Source: Stappia albiluteola (GTDB lineage: Bacteria; Pseudomonadota; Alphaproteobacteria; Rhizobiales; Stappiaceae). From it: a stretch of DNA of 64,000 bases. The DNA is taken from assembly GCF_014050225.1 (NCBI RefSeq), contig NZ_JACFXV010000062.1, forward strand, positions 48,924 through 112,923, in the 5' to 3' direction. Positions 1-9,720 of the stretch are shown here, piece by piece (the stretch's first letter is position 1; each line of letters begins with the position of its first letter). The notes under the pieces were generated by a model. It searched no databases, was not told the origin of the DNA, and saw nothing but the letters and a program-made list of their open reading frames with translations. Position numbers and translations under genes: made by a program.

Positions 1-1
1 G

Positions 2-106
2 GGCATTGCCGGCCTGGAAAACCTGCTCGTCGTCGCCTCGACGGAAGTGAACACGGATGAAGACCGCGCGGCATTCGCGGCGGCGCTGAAGGAGGTGCTG
101 GCATGA
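2..106 (+). CDS. gcvPA: Glycine dehydrogenase (decarboxylating) subunit 1, C-terminal end
   Basis: Only the last 34 codons lie in the window, and the 5' end is outside it. The visible tail (GIAGLENLLVVASTEVNT, then a helical end finishing KEVLA) fits the C-terminus of the alpha subunit of the split P-protein of the glycine cleavage system, which decarboxylates glycine and passes the aminomethyl group to lipoyl-GcvH. The stop codon overlaps the start of the next gene in an ATGA arrangement, so the two subunits are translationally coupled. The identity rests mainly on that coupling to an unmistakable gcvPB. Confidence 0.82.
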   Translation, partial: GIAGLENLLVVASTEVNTDEDRAAFAAALKEVLA

Positions 107-1692
107 GCATGAACACGCAAGGCCGGCCCACGTCTCCCGGCGAAGCGGGCGAGGGCGCGCACAAGACCTTTACCGGCAACAAGGGGCTGGCGATGGAAGA
201 GGCGCTCCTCTTCGAAATCGGCCGCACCGACATTACCGGCGTCGACCTTGATGAGCCGGACGAATTCGAGCCGGAACTGGGCAGCCTCGCCCGCAAGGAT
301 CCGGTTGAGCTTGCGGCCCTTTCCGAACCCGAGGCGATGCGCCACTACGTGCGGCTCTCGACCAAGAACTACGCGATCGATTCCGGGCTCTATCCGCTCG
401 GCTCCTGCACGATGAAGCACAACCCGCGCCTCAACGAAAAAGCGGCGCGGCTGCCCGGCTTCGGCGATATTCATCCGCTGCAGCCGCTTTCGACCGTTCC
501 CGGCGCAGTCGATCTTATCAGCGAACTCGGCCACTGGCTGATGGTGCTGACCGGAATGAGCGCCGTCGCCATGAGCCCGAAGGCCGGCGCGCATGGCGAG
601 CTTTGCGGCATGATGGCGATCAAGGCGGCGCATATCGCGGCCGGTCGGGATCCGAAGATCGTGCTCGTCCCGGAATCGGCGCACGGCACCAATCCCGCTA
701 CGGCTGCCCTGCTCGGCTATCAGGTGGTCGCCGTGGATGCGCGCGAGGACGGCACGGTCGATCCTGGCGAAGTCCAGGCCAGGATTGCCGAGCATGCCGG
801 CAACGTGGCCGCGATCATGCTGACGAACCCGAATACGTGCGGCATCTTCGAGCGCGATATCATCGAGATCGCCGCCGCGGTGCATGAGGCCGACGCCTAT
901 TTCTACTGCGACGGCGCGAACTTCAACGCCATCGTCGGTAAGGCGAAGCCGGGCGACCTCGGCGTCGACGCCATGCACATCAACCTGCACAAGACCTTTT
1001 CCACGCCGCATGGCGGTGGCGGTCCGGGCGCAGGTCCGGTGGTGCTGTCCGACCGCCTTGCGCCTTTCGCGCCTCTGCCCTTCATTCGGGCTGGCAAGGA
1101 TGGTCCGGTGCTGGTGGAGACGGAAGCCGGCACCGAGGGCGGCGAGAAGCCCTTCGGCCGCATGACCGCCTTCCACGGCCAGATGGGCATGTTCGTGCGG
1201 GCGCTGGCTTACATGAAGAGCCACGGGTCCGACGGCCTGAAGCAGGCGTCCGAGGACGCGGTGCTCAACGCGAACTACGTCCGCGTCGGCCTTGAGGATC
1301 TGATGAGCCTGCCCTTCGGGTCGCGCTGGTGCATGCACGAGGTTCTCTTCGACGATACCTTCCTGAAAGATACCGGCGTCTCGACGCTCGACTTCGCCAA
1401 GGCGATGATCGACGAGGGCTATCACCCGATGACCATGTATTTCCCACTGGTCGTGCACGGGGCGATGCTGATCGAGCCGACGGAATCCGAAAGCCGGGCC
1501 TCGCTCGATCTCTTCGTCGCGACGCTGCGCGATCTCGTCATGAGTGCCAAACGTGGCGAGACCGAACGTTTCAGCGGCGCGCCGTATCTGGCACCGCGCC
1601 GCCGTCTCGATGAAACCCGGGCTGCCCGCAAGCCGATCCTGAAATGGGAAAGGCCGGCGCCGCAGTCCGTGCAGCCGGAAGCGGCGGAATAG
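103..1692 (+). CDS. gcvPB: Glycine dehydrogenase (decarboxylating) subunit 2
   Basis: PLP-dependent beta subunit of the two-subunit P-protein of the glycine cleavage system. With GcvPA it decarboxylates glycine in the cytosol and loads the remaining aminomethyl group on the lipoyl arm of GcvH. The 529 aa length is normal for the family. The PLP-binding motif NLHKTFSTPHGGGGPG is intact, with the Schiff-base lysine at about residue 297, and the cofactor-contacting segments SAHGTNPA and TNPNTCG precede it. The start is set by the ATGA overlap with gcvPA; a second ATG two codons on is possible. It is probably the last gene of a gcvT-gcvH-gcvPA-gcvPB operon and is followed directly by a strong hairpin terminator. 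Confidence 0.97.
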   Translation: MSMNTQGRPTSPGEAGEGAHKTFTGNKGLAMEEALLFEIGRTDITGVDLDEPDEFEPELGSLARKDPVELAALSEPEAMRHYVRLSTKNYAIDSGLYPLGSCTMKHNPRLNEKAARLPGFGDIHPLQPLSTVPGAVDLISELGHWLMVLTGMSAVAMSPKAGAHGELCGMMAIKAAHIAAGRDPKIVLVPESAHGTNPATAALLGYQVVAVDAREDGTVDPGEVQARIAEHAGNVAAIMLTNPNTCGIFERDIIEIAAAVHEADAYFYCDGANFNAIVGKAKPGDLGVDAMHINLHKTFSTPHGGGGPGAGPVVLSDRLAPFAPLPFIRAGKDGPVLVETEAGTEGGEKPFGRMTAFHGQMGMFVRALAYMKSHGSDGLKQASEDAVLNANYVRVGLEDLMSLPFGSRWCMHEVLFDDTFLKDTGVSTLDFAKAMIDEGYHPMTMYFPLVVHGAMLIEPTESESRASLDLFVATLRDLVMSAKRGETERFSGAPYLAPRRRLDETRAARKPILKWERPAPQSVQPEAAE

Positions 1693-1708
1693 CTGACGCG
1701 CTCGCAAG

Positions 1709-1739
1709 AAAAATGCCCGGCTCATCGCCGGGCATTTTT
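1709..1739. terminator. Bidirectional terminator between gcvPB and the GST gene
   Basis: A ten-base stem (AAATGCCCGG pairing with CCGGGCATTT) around a short loop is flanked by A-rich and T-rich tracts on its two sides, so it can act as an intrinsic terminator on both strands. It lies 16 bases after the gcvPB stop and about 20 bases beyond the stop of the converging GST gene. Confidence 0.9.
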
Positions 1740-1759
1740 GTATTCGCCTATGCCGTGCG

Positions 1760-2422
1760 TCAGGCCGCGAGGCGGCCGAGATAGCTGGGACGGCGACGCA
1801 GGAAGTCGCGCAGCAGGTCCGGATAGTCCTCGCCGACCGCGTTCTTTACCGAATCGCGTTCGGCCAGCGCCTTGCGCCACGCGGCAACCTTTTCGAGCCC
1901 CTGCAGGATGCCGAAGTCGTCGACTCGGTCGAAGACGTCGAAATAGCGGAAGATCGGTCCGAAGACCGCATCGACCAGCGTGAATTTCCCGCCGGCAAAA
2001 TACGGCCCGTCCTTCAGTTCTTCCTCGATGCGCTCGAAGCGCTGGCGCAATTCACCGGCCTTGGCGCGGAAGGCGGCCTCGTCCGGAGCGTTGTAGAGCC
2101 CGGCGATGCCGTTCAGAATGTTCGAGCCCATCTCCATATAGGCGCGGTGCCTGGCGCGCGTCACCGCATTCTCGGGGTGGAGCGGGTTCGGGTAGGCATC
2201 CTCGAGATATTCGACGATCGCTGCCGATTCAAAGAGCGATTCCTCGCCTACCTTGAGCACCGGAACCTTGCCGAGCGGCGAGATCTGCTTGAACCAGTCC
2301 GGCTTGTCGGACAGGTCGACATAGACGCGCTGGAAAGGGACGCCCTTCTCGGCGAAGGCGATTGCCGCGCGCTGGACATAGGGGCAAAGCGTGTGGCTGA
2401 CGAGAACAGGTTTGTCGGTCAT
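1760..2422 (-). CDS. Glutathione S-transferase family protein
   Basis: A 220-residue GST-fold protein. The N-terminal thioredoxin-like half begins MTDKPVLVSHTLCPYVQR, with a CPY motif at residues 13-15 like that of omega- and beta-class enzymes. It has the cis-proline segment GKVPVLKV and the ESAAIVEYLEDAYP glutathione-binding turn, followed by an all-helical C-terminal half. The start at 2422 is chosen because AAGGAG lies just upstream; a longer reading from 2452 adds ten unsupported residues. It is divergent from a MarR-type gene and shares with it a promoter carrying two palindromes, which suggests control of a detoxification or stress enzyme. The substrate cannot be inferred. Confidence 0.9.
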   Translation of the reverse strand: MTDKPVLVSHTLCPYVQRAAIAFAEKGVPFQRVYVDLSDKPDWFKQISPLGKVPVLKVGEESLFESAAIVEYLEDAYPNPLHPENAVTRARHRAYMEMGSNILNGIAGLYNAPDEAAFRAKAGELRQRFERIEEELKDGPYFAGGKFTLVDAVFGPIFRYFDVFDRVDDFGILQGLEKVAAWRKALAERDSVKNAVGEDYPDLLRDFLRRRPSYLGRLAA

Positions 2423-2440
2423 GGACCGCTCCTTATATAA

Positions 2441-2471
2441 ATGCACTTGCATCTATAATGGTGCAATTGCA
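2441..2471. promoter_or_regulatory. Tandem MarR operator candidates in the GST/MarR promoter
   Basis: Two short palindromes, ATGCACTTGCAT (2441-2452) and TGCAATTGCA (2462-2471), lie with their centres 20 bases apart, about two helical turns. A minus-strand promoter, TTGCAG (2478-2483) with a 17-base spacer and CATTAT (2455-2460), overlaps both. TATAAT on the plus strand (2454-2459) could be the -10 box for the MarR gene, though no good -35 box is visible for it. The likely ligand is the MarR protein encoded next door, an inference from position. Confidence 0.65.
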
Positions 2472-2514
2472 ATAAAACTGCAAGGTTGATGGCCTGACAC
2501 GAAGCTGATAGCGA

Positions 2515-2994
2515 ATGCGCATGGAAATGGACGTCCTGCCTTCACAAGACATCCAGAAAGCCTGGGCGAGGCTCGTAAGGGCCGCGGAATTCGCGCGCGC
2601 CTCGGTCGAGCGCGATCTGAAGGATGCGGGCTTTCCGCCGCTAGCCTGGTATGACGTGCTGCTGGAACTCGACCGCGAGCCGGAGGGGGGCTTGCGTCCG
2701 CTCGAGATCGAAAGACGCATCCTCATGGCGCAGTACAACATGTCCCGGCTGATAGACCGGCTGGTGCGGGAAGGCCTCGTCTCGCGCGAGCCTTGCGCGG
2801 AGGACGGTCGCGGTTCCGTCATCCGCATTACCCGCAAGGGCAGGGACCTGCGTGGGGCCATGTGGCCCGTCTACGCGGCAGCCATTCAGCGTCATGTCGG
2901 CGACAAACTCGGCGAAGCCCAGGCTGAAGGCCTGGCGGACCTTCTCGTCTGCCTCATGCCGGCCGATCAGAAAAAGCCGATCCCGCTGAGATAG
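2515..2994 (+). CDS. MarR family transcriptional regulator
   Basis: A 159-residue winged-helix regulator. The helix-turn-helix region runs at about residues 60-100 (PLEIERRILMAQYNMSRLID), followed by the wing signature DGRGSVIRITRKGRDLR typical of MarR proteins. Three in-frame ATG codons (2515, 2521, 2527) cluster at the start and the first is kept. MarR proteins usually repress their own gene and a divergent target and release DNA on binding a small phenolic or electrophilic ligand. Here the target is the adjacent GST, and tandem palindromes lie between them. A strong terminator follows directly. Confidence 0.92.
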   Translation: MRMEMDVLPSQDIQKAWARLVRAAEFARASVERDLKDAGFPPLAWYDVLLELDREPEGGLRPLEIERRILMAQYNMSRLIDRLVREGLVSREPCAEDGRGSVIRITRKGRDLRGAMWPVYAAAIQRHVGDKLGEAQAEGLADLLVCLMPADQKKPIPLR

Positions 2995-2996
2995 AC

Positions 2997-3031
2997 AAAG
3001 CCTCCGGGCGGGAACCGCCCGGAGGCCTTTT
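2997..3031 (+). terminator. Intrinsic terminator after the MarR gene
   Basis: A 12-base perfect stem (GCCTCCGGGCGG with CCGCCCGGAGGC, loop GAA) is followed by CTTTT. AAA before the stem pairs with the T-run. It lies directly after the stop codon. Confidence 0.92.
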
Positions 3032-3045
3032 GGCTCGCGGGGAAG

Positions 3046-3165
3046 AGCGCTGGAGCATACCCCGCCAAATCTGAATCGGATTTGGCGACAAGGATATGCT
3101 CAAAGCATCGATTCTGGAGCGATTTCTTGTCACGAAAGCGATCCCGCTTTCGTGGAAAGCGCTCT
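3046..3165. repeat. Structured intergenic repeat element, copy A
   Basis: About 115 bases with three nested features: an inverted repeat CGCCAAATC/GATTTGGCG, a central stretch GGAGCGATTTCTTGTC, and a hairpin ACGAAAGCG/CGCTTTCGT leading into GGAAAGCGCTC. A second copy sits on the opposite strand at 54263-54379 with the same layout but different, still-pairing stems. Palindromic intergenic elements of this general look are common in Rhizobiales; the function is unknown. Copy A lies downstream of both the MarR gene and ccrM, in a convergent junction. Confidence 0.7.
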
Positions 3166-3168
3166 AAG

Positions 3169-4782
<1,614 letters not shown>

Positions 4783-6300
4783 ATGCCCGACAACGACCAT
4801 GTGACCCGCGGCAACAAGAGAGCGGGCCGCCTGTTTCATTCCCCCGAGCCGGCGCCGCACGAGCCCTTCCGCGATGCCGGGCGGGCAGTCGACCGTCTCT
4901 GCGAGCTGTTCGAACGCAATACCGCGTATCTGCGAGAGGCTTTCGCCAGAGTGGGCAGGGGAGACCTGCCGGACGGCCGGGTGAGGGCGTTCTATCCGGA
5001 AGTCAGACTGCGCACCGCCACCCATGGCCGGCTGGACAGCCGCCTTTCCTACGGCTTCGTCTCGGGGCCGGGCGACTATTCCACGACGGTGACGCGGCCG
5101 GATCTCTTTGCGGGGTATCTGCGCGAACAGATGTCGCAGCTCATCCGCAATCATGATGTGCCGGTGGAGATCGGCGAAAGCACGCTGCCGATCCCGCTGC
5201 ATTTCGCCTATTACGACGGGCGGCATGTCGAAAGCACGATAGCCGGACGGTTGGAACGGCCGCTTGCCGATGTCTTCGACCTGCCGGACCTCTCGGTGAT
5301 GGACGATGCGATCGCCAACGGGACCTATGAGGCGCCGGCGGGCACGCCGGAGCCGCTCGCGCCGTTCACCGCGCCGCGTATCGACTATTCGCTGCATCGC
5401 CTGCAGCATTACACCGCCACGGCGCCGGAGCATTTCCAGAACTTTGTGATCTTCACCAACTATCAGTTCTATATGGACGAATTCTGCCGGCTCGCCCGTG
5501 CGCTGCTCGCGTCGCCCGCCAGCGGCTATCGCGCATTCGTCGAGCCGGGCAACGTCATCACGCTTGCCGGGGATGCGTCGGCCTGTGCCGGCGAAAGCCC
5601 GCTGCGCCTGCCGCAAATGCCCGCCTATCATCTCGTGCGGGACGACCATTCCGGCATTACGATGGTCAATATCGGCGTCGGGCCATCGAATGCCAAGACG
5701 ATAACCGACCATATCGCGGTGCTTCGGCCCCATGCCTGGCTGATGCTCGGTCATTGCGCCGGGCTGAGGAACAGCCAGACGCTCGGCGACTACGTGCTTG
5801 CCCATGGTTATGTGCGCGAGGACCATGTCCTGGACGCCGACCTGCCGACCTGGGTGCCGATACCCCCGCTTGCCGAAGTGCAGGTCGCTCTGGAGCAGGC
5901 GGTCGCCGAAGTCACCGGCTATCAGGGTTACGAGTTGAAGCGCGTCATGCGGACCGGCACGGTCGCCTCCATCGACAATCGCAACTGGGAACTCCGCGAC
6001 CACCGCGAGCCGGTCCAGCGCTTTTCGCAATCGCGGGCGATCGCGCTGGACATGGAATCGGCGACGATCGCCGCCAACGGCTTCCGCTTCCGCGTGCCCT
6101 ACGGAACGCTGCTCTGCGTTTCCGACAAACCGCTGCACGGCGAATTGAAGCTTCCGGGCATGGCGACGGATTTCTACAAGCGGCAGGTGAGCCAGCACCT
6201 GGAGATCGGCATTCTGGCGATGGAGAAACTGCGGGCGATGCCGCGCGAAAGACTCCATTCGCGCAAGCTGCGCAGCTTCGCGGAAACGGCATTCCAGTAG
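4783..6300 (+). CDS. amn: AMP nucleosidase
   Basis: Hydrolyses AMP to adenine and ribose 5-phosphate, acting in purine salvage and adenylate-pool control. The 505-residue protein has the usual two parts: an N-terminal AMP-nucleosidase-specific domain (about 1-185) and a C-terminal nucleoside phosphorylase-like domain with GPSNAKT (300-306), MLGHCAGLR and the late purine-binding DMESATIAANG segment. The ATG at 4783 has AAGAGG five bases upstream; a GTG at 4777 overlaps that site and is rejected. It converges on mutY with only nine bases between stops. Confidence 0.96.
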   Translation: MPDNDHVTRGNKRAGRLFHSPEPAPHEPFRDAGRAVDRLCELFERNTAYLREAFARVGRGDLPDGRVRAFYPEVRLRTATHGRLDSRLSYGFVSGPGDYSTTVTRPDLFAGYLREQMSQLIRNHDVPVEIGESTLPIPLHFAYYDGRHVESTIAGRLERPLADVFDLPDLSVMDDAIANGTYEAPAGTPEPLAPFTAPRIDYSLHRLQHYTATAPEHFQNFVIFTNYQFYMDEFCRLARALLASPASGYRAFVEPGNVITLAGDASACAGESPLRLPQMPAYHLVRDDHSGITMVNIGVGPSNAKTITDHIAVLRPHAWLMLGHCAGLRNSQTLGDYVLAHGYVREDHVLDADLPTWVPIPPLAEVQVALEQAVAEVTGYQGYELKRVMRTGTVASIDNRNWELRDHREPVQRFSQSRAIALDMESATIAANGFRFRVPYGTLLCVSDKPLHGELKLPGMATDFYKRQVSQHLEIGILAMEKLRAMPRERLHSRKLRSFAETAFQ

Positions 6301-6309
6301 TCGTGTTGA

Positions 6310-7389
6310 CTACCTTGCCTTGGCGGCGGGTTTGCCGATGCCTTCCGCCAGCGCCTTTCGCATGACCGTGGGAAGGGCTTCGCCGTCGAGGTCGGCAGGC
6401 GGCGACCACCAATGGCCGTCCGGCGCAGCGGTGTCTGACGGCGCCTTGGCCCGCCACACCGCCATCTCGAGGTGGAAGTGGGTGAAGGTGTGGCGCACGT
6501 CGGCCGCCGAGCGCTGCCATTCGAGCGGAAGCGGCGCATGGCCGAGGTTGTCCGTCTCCGCTTCCTCGGACCAGGGAGTGGTCGGCGGTTCGCTCATGCC
6601 GCCGAGCAGCCCCCTGGGTGGGCGGCGGCGCAGAAGCACTGCTCCATCCTCGCGAATGGCGACGAATGCCATGCCCTTGCGGGTCGGCTTTTCCGCCTTG
6701 GGAGCCTTGCGAGGAAGGCTTTCGGCGATGCCCTGCTTGCGCCCGGCGCAATGCGAAGTCCACGGACAAAGCGCGCAGGCAGGCTTTCTCGGCGTGCAAA
6801 TCGTTGCCCCGAGATCCATCATCGCCTGCGCGAAGTCGCCAGGCCTTCCTTCAGGCGTCAACTTTTCGACCAACGCCCGGATTTGAGGCTTGGCCTGCGG
6901 CAGCGGCGTCTCCAGCGCAGCGAGACGGGTCATCACCCTTTCGATATTGCCGTCGACGACGGCGGCCTTGCGGTCGAAGGCGATGGCTGCGATGGCCGCC
7001 GCCGTATAGGGACCGACGCCAGGAAGCTGCCGCAAGCCGTCCTCGTCGTCCGGAAAGCGTCCTCCGAAATCATCGGCGACCGTTTCGGCGCATTTCTTCA
7101 GGTTGCGGGCGCGCGAGTAGTAACCCAGTCCCGCCCAGGCCTTCATGACGTCTTCTTCGGCGGCCCGCGCCAGCGCCTTCACCGTCGGCCACTTTTTCGT
7201 GAAGGCCTCGAAATAGGACCTCACGGCCGCGACCGTTGTCTGCTGCAGCATGACTTCCGACAACCACACCCGATAGGGATCGGGGACGACGCCGTGCGCG
7301 CGATCTTCCGGCGGAACGCGCCAGGGAAGCCGTCGGGCATGGCGGTCGTACCAGGTCAGGAGTTCGGCCGGGTTGGCGGTGATATTCAT
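6310..7389 (-). CDS. mutY: A/G-specific adenine DNA glycosylase
   Basis: Removes adenine mispaired with 8-oxoguanine. From the ATG at 7389 the protein has 359 residues: catalytic-pocket Glu45 in LSEVMLQQTT, the helix-hairpin-helix QLPGVGPYTAAAI (about 121-133), catalytic Asp146 in VVDGN, and four [4Fe-4S] cysteines at 198, 205, 208 and 214 in the classical C-X6-C-X2-C-X5-C spacing. A NUDIX-like C-terminal domain, which reads the 8-oxoG strand, fills the last 130 residues. An in-frame ATG at 7413 would add eight residues without support. Confidence 0.97.
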   Translation of the reverse strand: MNITANPAELLTWYDRHARRLPWRVPPEDRAHGVVPDPYRVWLSEVMLQQTTVAAVRSYFEAFTKKWPTVKALARAAEEDVMKAWAGLGYYSRARNLKKCAETVADDFGGRFPDDEDGLRQLPGVGPYTAAAIAAIAFDRKAAVVDGNIERVMTRLAALETPLPQAKPQIRALVEKLTPEGRPGDFAQAMMDLGATICTPRKPACALCPWTSHCAGRKQGIAESLPRKAPKAEKPTRKGMAFVAIREDGAVLLRRRPPRGLLGGMSEPPTTPWSEEAETDNLGHAPLPLEWQRSAADVRHTFTHFHLEMAVWRAKAPSDTAAPDGHWWSPPADLDGEALPTVMRKALAEGIGKPAAKAR

Positions 7390-7703
7390 GCGGTCAACGG
7401 CTTGTCCGAGCATCGTGTCGATAGCGTTAGTTCCTGCACCCGGCTGCCGTCAAATCCCTGCATTGCCTGTGCAGGACCGGTGGAAATCGATTCGGCGTGA
7501 ATGAGATTTGACGCGCCCGGCCCGGATTCGCCAACAAAACCTTGCCCTTCTGCAGTACAAGCAATGCGAATCACCCTAACAGTCTTGTGGATAGCAGGGC
7601 ACGGGACATCGTTTCGTCTCAAACCACTGTTGGACTCAAGACAAGCGGACGGCGTGTAGTTTCGAGTATCGATCCATCCGGCTGTAACGGAAGCGACGGA
7701 AAC
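7390..7703. other. Divergent mutY/DciA intergenic region
   Basis: About 310 bases upstream of both mutY and the DUF721 gene. An open frame continues from the DUF721 gene back to 7542, but it has only TTG/GTG starts and no resemblance to the family before about position 7730, so it is treated as non-coding. No RNA gene or clear promoter was recognised. Confidence 0.45.
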
Positions 7704-8234
7704 TTGCAGAACCAGGCCACCAGTCACCCTGCACGGCGAGCGAAGGCAAGATCGGCAAGACCAATTGCAGATCTCATCGGCCCGGGTCTTTCCGCGGCCT
7801 GCCGCAAGCGCGGCTTTGCGAGTGCCGACCTGCTGACCGCCTGGCCGGATATCGTCGGCGATCGCTATGCGGAAAAGGTGCAGCCCGAAAGGCTCGTCTG
7901 GCCGCGAGGCCGCGGCGCCGGCGGCGAGGACGAAGTGCTCGAGCCGGCGGTCCTCACCGTGCACACGGACGGAGCGACGGCGTTGTTTCTCAGCTACGAA
8001 CTGCCGGTGGTGATCGAGCGGATCAACGCCTTTTTCGGTTGGGCGGCGGTTGGACGCATAAAGATCGTTCAACGGCCGATCACGGCGCGAAAACGGCAAC
8101 GTCCGCCTCGGCTGCGCGATCTGACGGCCGAGGAAGAAAGCGAACTCGCCGGCAAGGTCGGCGCGGTCGCAAATCCGAAGCTGCGTCAGGCGCTGGAGCA
8201 GCTTGGCCGCGCGGTGATCGCCAAAAACCGCTGA
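7704..8234 (+). CDS. DciA/DUF721 family protein
   Basis: Conserved DUF721 domain starting at ARPIADLIGPGLSAACRKRGFASADLL and covering the pattern WPDIVGDRYAEKVQPERLVWPRG, then HTDGATALFLSYELPVVIERINAFFG. The DciA branch of this family interacts with the replicative helicase DnaB in bacteria lacking DnaC/DnaI. Whether this rhizobial-type copy is the DciA orthologue is inferred. The start is uncertain: TTG at 7704 gives 176 residues and the best fit to family length, while the open frame reaches 7542. mutY, DUF721, dsbA and smc commonly cluster in Rhizobiales. Confidence 0.85.
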   Translation: MQNQATSHPARRAKARSARPIADLIGPGLSAACRKRGFASADLLTAWPDIVGDRYAEKVQPERLVWPRGRGAGGEDEVLEPAVLTVHTDGATALFLSYELPVVIERINAFFGWAAVGRIKIVQRPITARKRQRPPRLRDLTAEEESELAGKVGAVANPKLRQALEQLGRAVIAKNR

Positions 8235-8243
8235 TCTTGCGGC

Positions 8244-8759
8244 TCAGCGGCTGACGACCAGCTCCGGTCCATCCACCATGTAACCTGTCAGCAGATCCGG
8301 CCTGTCGACATAGAGGAAGGCGACGGGCGTCCCGCTTGCCGAAAACAGCTCGATGCGGTCTCCCGCCCCGCGCCAGCTGGAAACTTCCGCGAGTTGGCTC
8401 GTCGGGCAATGGCGCGCGCTGGCTGCGGCGATACCGTTCGCGGCCGGATGATCGAAGCGCAACTGGCAACCGCTTGCCGCGCCGCCCGCCACCTTCCAGG
8501 AGCCTTGCGCGAGATCGACCCAGGACTGCCCGTCGCCTGCCGGCGCCGGATAGTCACCGGCGTCCGGCAGGAAGGGGTCCGCCCCATTCGCCGCGCTGTC
8601 GAGCACCAGCGGCCCGTCACCGGAAATGTCGCCTTCCGCGTTCGCAGGCTGCACAGCCGAAATCGCCGCAGGAGAGGGCGTATAGGCCGGCGGAGACTGG
8701 TCCGCCTGGCAGGCGGCAAGCAGGATTGCGGCAAGGGGTGCGACCAGGCGGTGAGACAT
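8244..8759 (-). CDS. AprI/Inh (Omp19-like) protease-inhibitor-type lipoprotein
   Basis: A 171-residue outer-membrane lipoprotein candidate. A short signal peptide ends in lipobox LAAC, with the lipidated Cys at residue 17. A proline- and alanine-rich linker follows, then a C-terminal beta-barrel domain from about residue 80 with GSWKVAGG, the disulfide-candidate pair GCQLRF and ARHCP, and ASGTPVAFLYVDRPDLLTG. This is the layout of the AprI/Inh metalloprotease inhibitor family, which includes Brucella Omp19, reported to inhibit host proteases. No secreted metalloprotease gene is nearby, so its target is unknown. It converges on the DUF721 gene. Confidence 0.83.
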   Translation of the reverse strand: MSHRLVAPLAAILLAACQADQSPPAYTPSPAAISAVQPANAEGDISGDGPLVLDSAANGADPFLPDAGDYPAPAGDGQSWVDLAQGSWKVAGGAASGCQLRFDHPAANGIAAASARHCPTSQLAEVSSWRGAGDRIELFSASGTPVAFLYVDRPDLLTGYMVDGPELVVSR

Positions 8760-9081
8760 GATAACCCGAGAGCATTGAAATCGTTCGATCCCTTTCGGAA
8801 AGGCGGAACCGAGTTGCAGGAAACTAGCGGATCGATCGCGGGTCTGCTCGTCAAAATACCGGTTATCAAGAGCTAGTTCGTGGTTCCGGTTTCATGAGGT
8901 CCTCACCTCTCATTGATGCCATAATTTCTGTGTCCCGTTGACGCGCGGCACCGCCGCCTACACATTCTGTCGCAGACGCGCGAGAGGTGAGGTCCGTCAA
9001 GCGGAAGGCTCGCTTTATTCAGGCGCATGCACCAAAGGCGGCACATTCCGCTTCCACGCCAATCCGGATGGGAAATTCAAC
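8760..9081. promoter_or_regulatory. Divergent Inh/DsbA promoter region with an 11-bp inverted repeat
   Basis: CCTCACCTCTC (8901-8911) is repeated in inverted form as GAGAGGTGAGG (8982-8992), enclosing a possible plus-strand promoter TTGACG (8938-8943), 17-base spacer, CACATT. The open frame that runs through here into dsbA has no family resemblance before 9082. The regulator is unknown. Confidence 0.4.
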
Positions 9082-9720
9082 GTGACTTTGAACCGCAGAC
9101 AGTTTCTGGAACGCACCGCCTGCACGCTCGTCGCCGCCGGCTTTGCCCTGTCGGCCGCGCCCGCCTTCGCCGAGACGGTCGACGTGGACGCCCTGATGCA
9201 GCCTGGAGCGCTGTCCGACATGGTGCTGGGCGATCCGAATGCCGGCGTGACGATCGTCGAATATGCGTCGATGACCTGCGGCCATTGCGCCAATTTCCAC
9301 AAGAACACCTACCCACATCTCAAGAAGGAATATATCGACACGGGTAAGGTGCGGTTCGTTTTCCGCGAATTCCCGCTCGATCCGGTCGCCACGGCCGCCT
9401 TCATGCTGGCGCGCTGCGCGCCGCAGGAGAAGTATTTCGATATCGTGGAAACCATGTTCCACGAGCAGCGCTCCTGGGCTTTCACCAACGATCCGTATAA
9501 TTCTCTGTTGAATTTCGCCAAGCAGGTCGGTTTTACGCAGGAAAGCTTTGACACCTGCCTGAAGAATCAGGAACTCCTGAACAATGTAAATGCCGTTCGG
9601 GAGCGTGCCTCGACGGAATTCGGCGTGAATTCGACGCCGACCTTCTTCTTCAACGGCACGCGGGTGAATGGAGCCATCACGGTTGACGAGCTTGAAAAGG
9701 CCCTCGAACCGCTTCTTTGA
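9082..9720 (+). CDS. DsbA-family thiol:disulfide oxidoreductase, Tat-like signal
   Basis: A 212-residue periplasmic thioredoxin-fold protein. The signal peptide begins MTLNRRQFLERTACTLVAAG and ends near AAPAFA (residue 30). NRRQFL resembles a twin-arginine motif. The active site CGHC is at 66-69, and STPTFFFNG supplies the cis-proline loop. It probably oxidises or isomerises disulfides in exported proteins. The GTG at 9082 is chosen because it gives a normal signal peptide behind GGGAAA; an upstream TTG at 8938 would bury the signal. It sits about 80 bases before smc. Confidence 0.9.
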   Translation: MTLNRRQFLERTACTLVAAGFALSAAPAFAETVDVDALMQPGALSDMVLGDPNAGVTIVEYASMTCGHCANFHKNTYPHLKKEYIDTGKVRFVFREFPLDPVATAAFMLARCAPQEKYFDIVETMFHEQRSWAFTNDPYNSLLNFAKQVGFTQESFDTCLKNQELLNNVNAVRERASTEFGVNSTPTFFFNGTRVNGAITVDELEKALEPLL

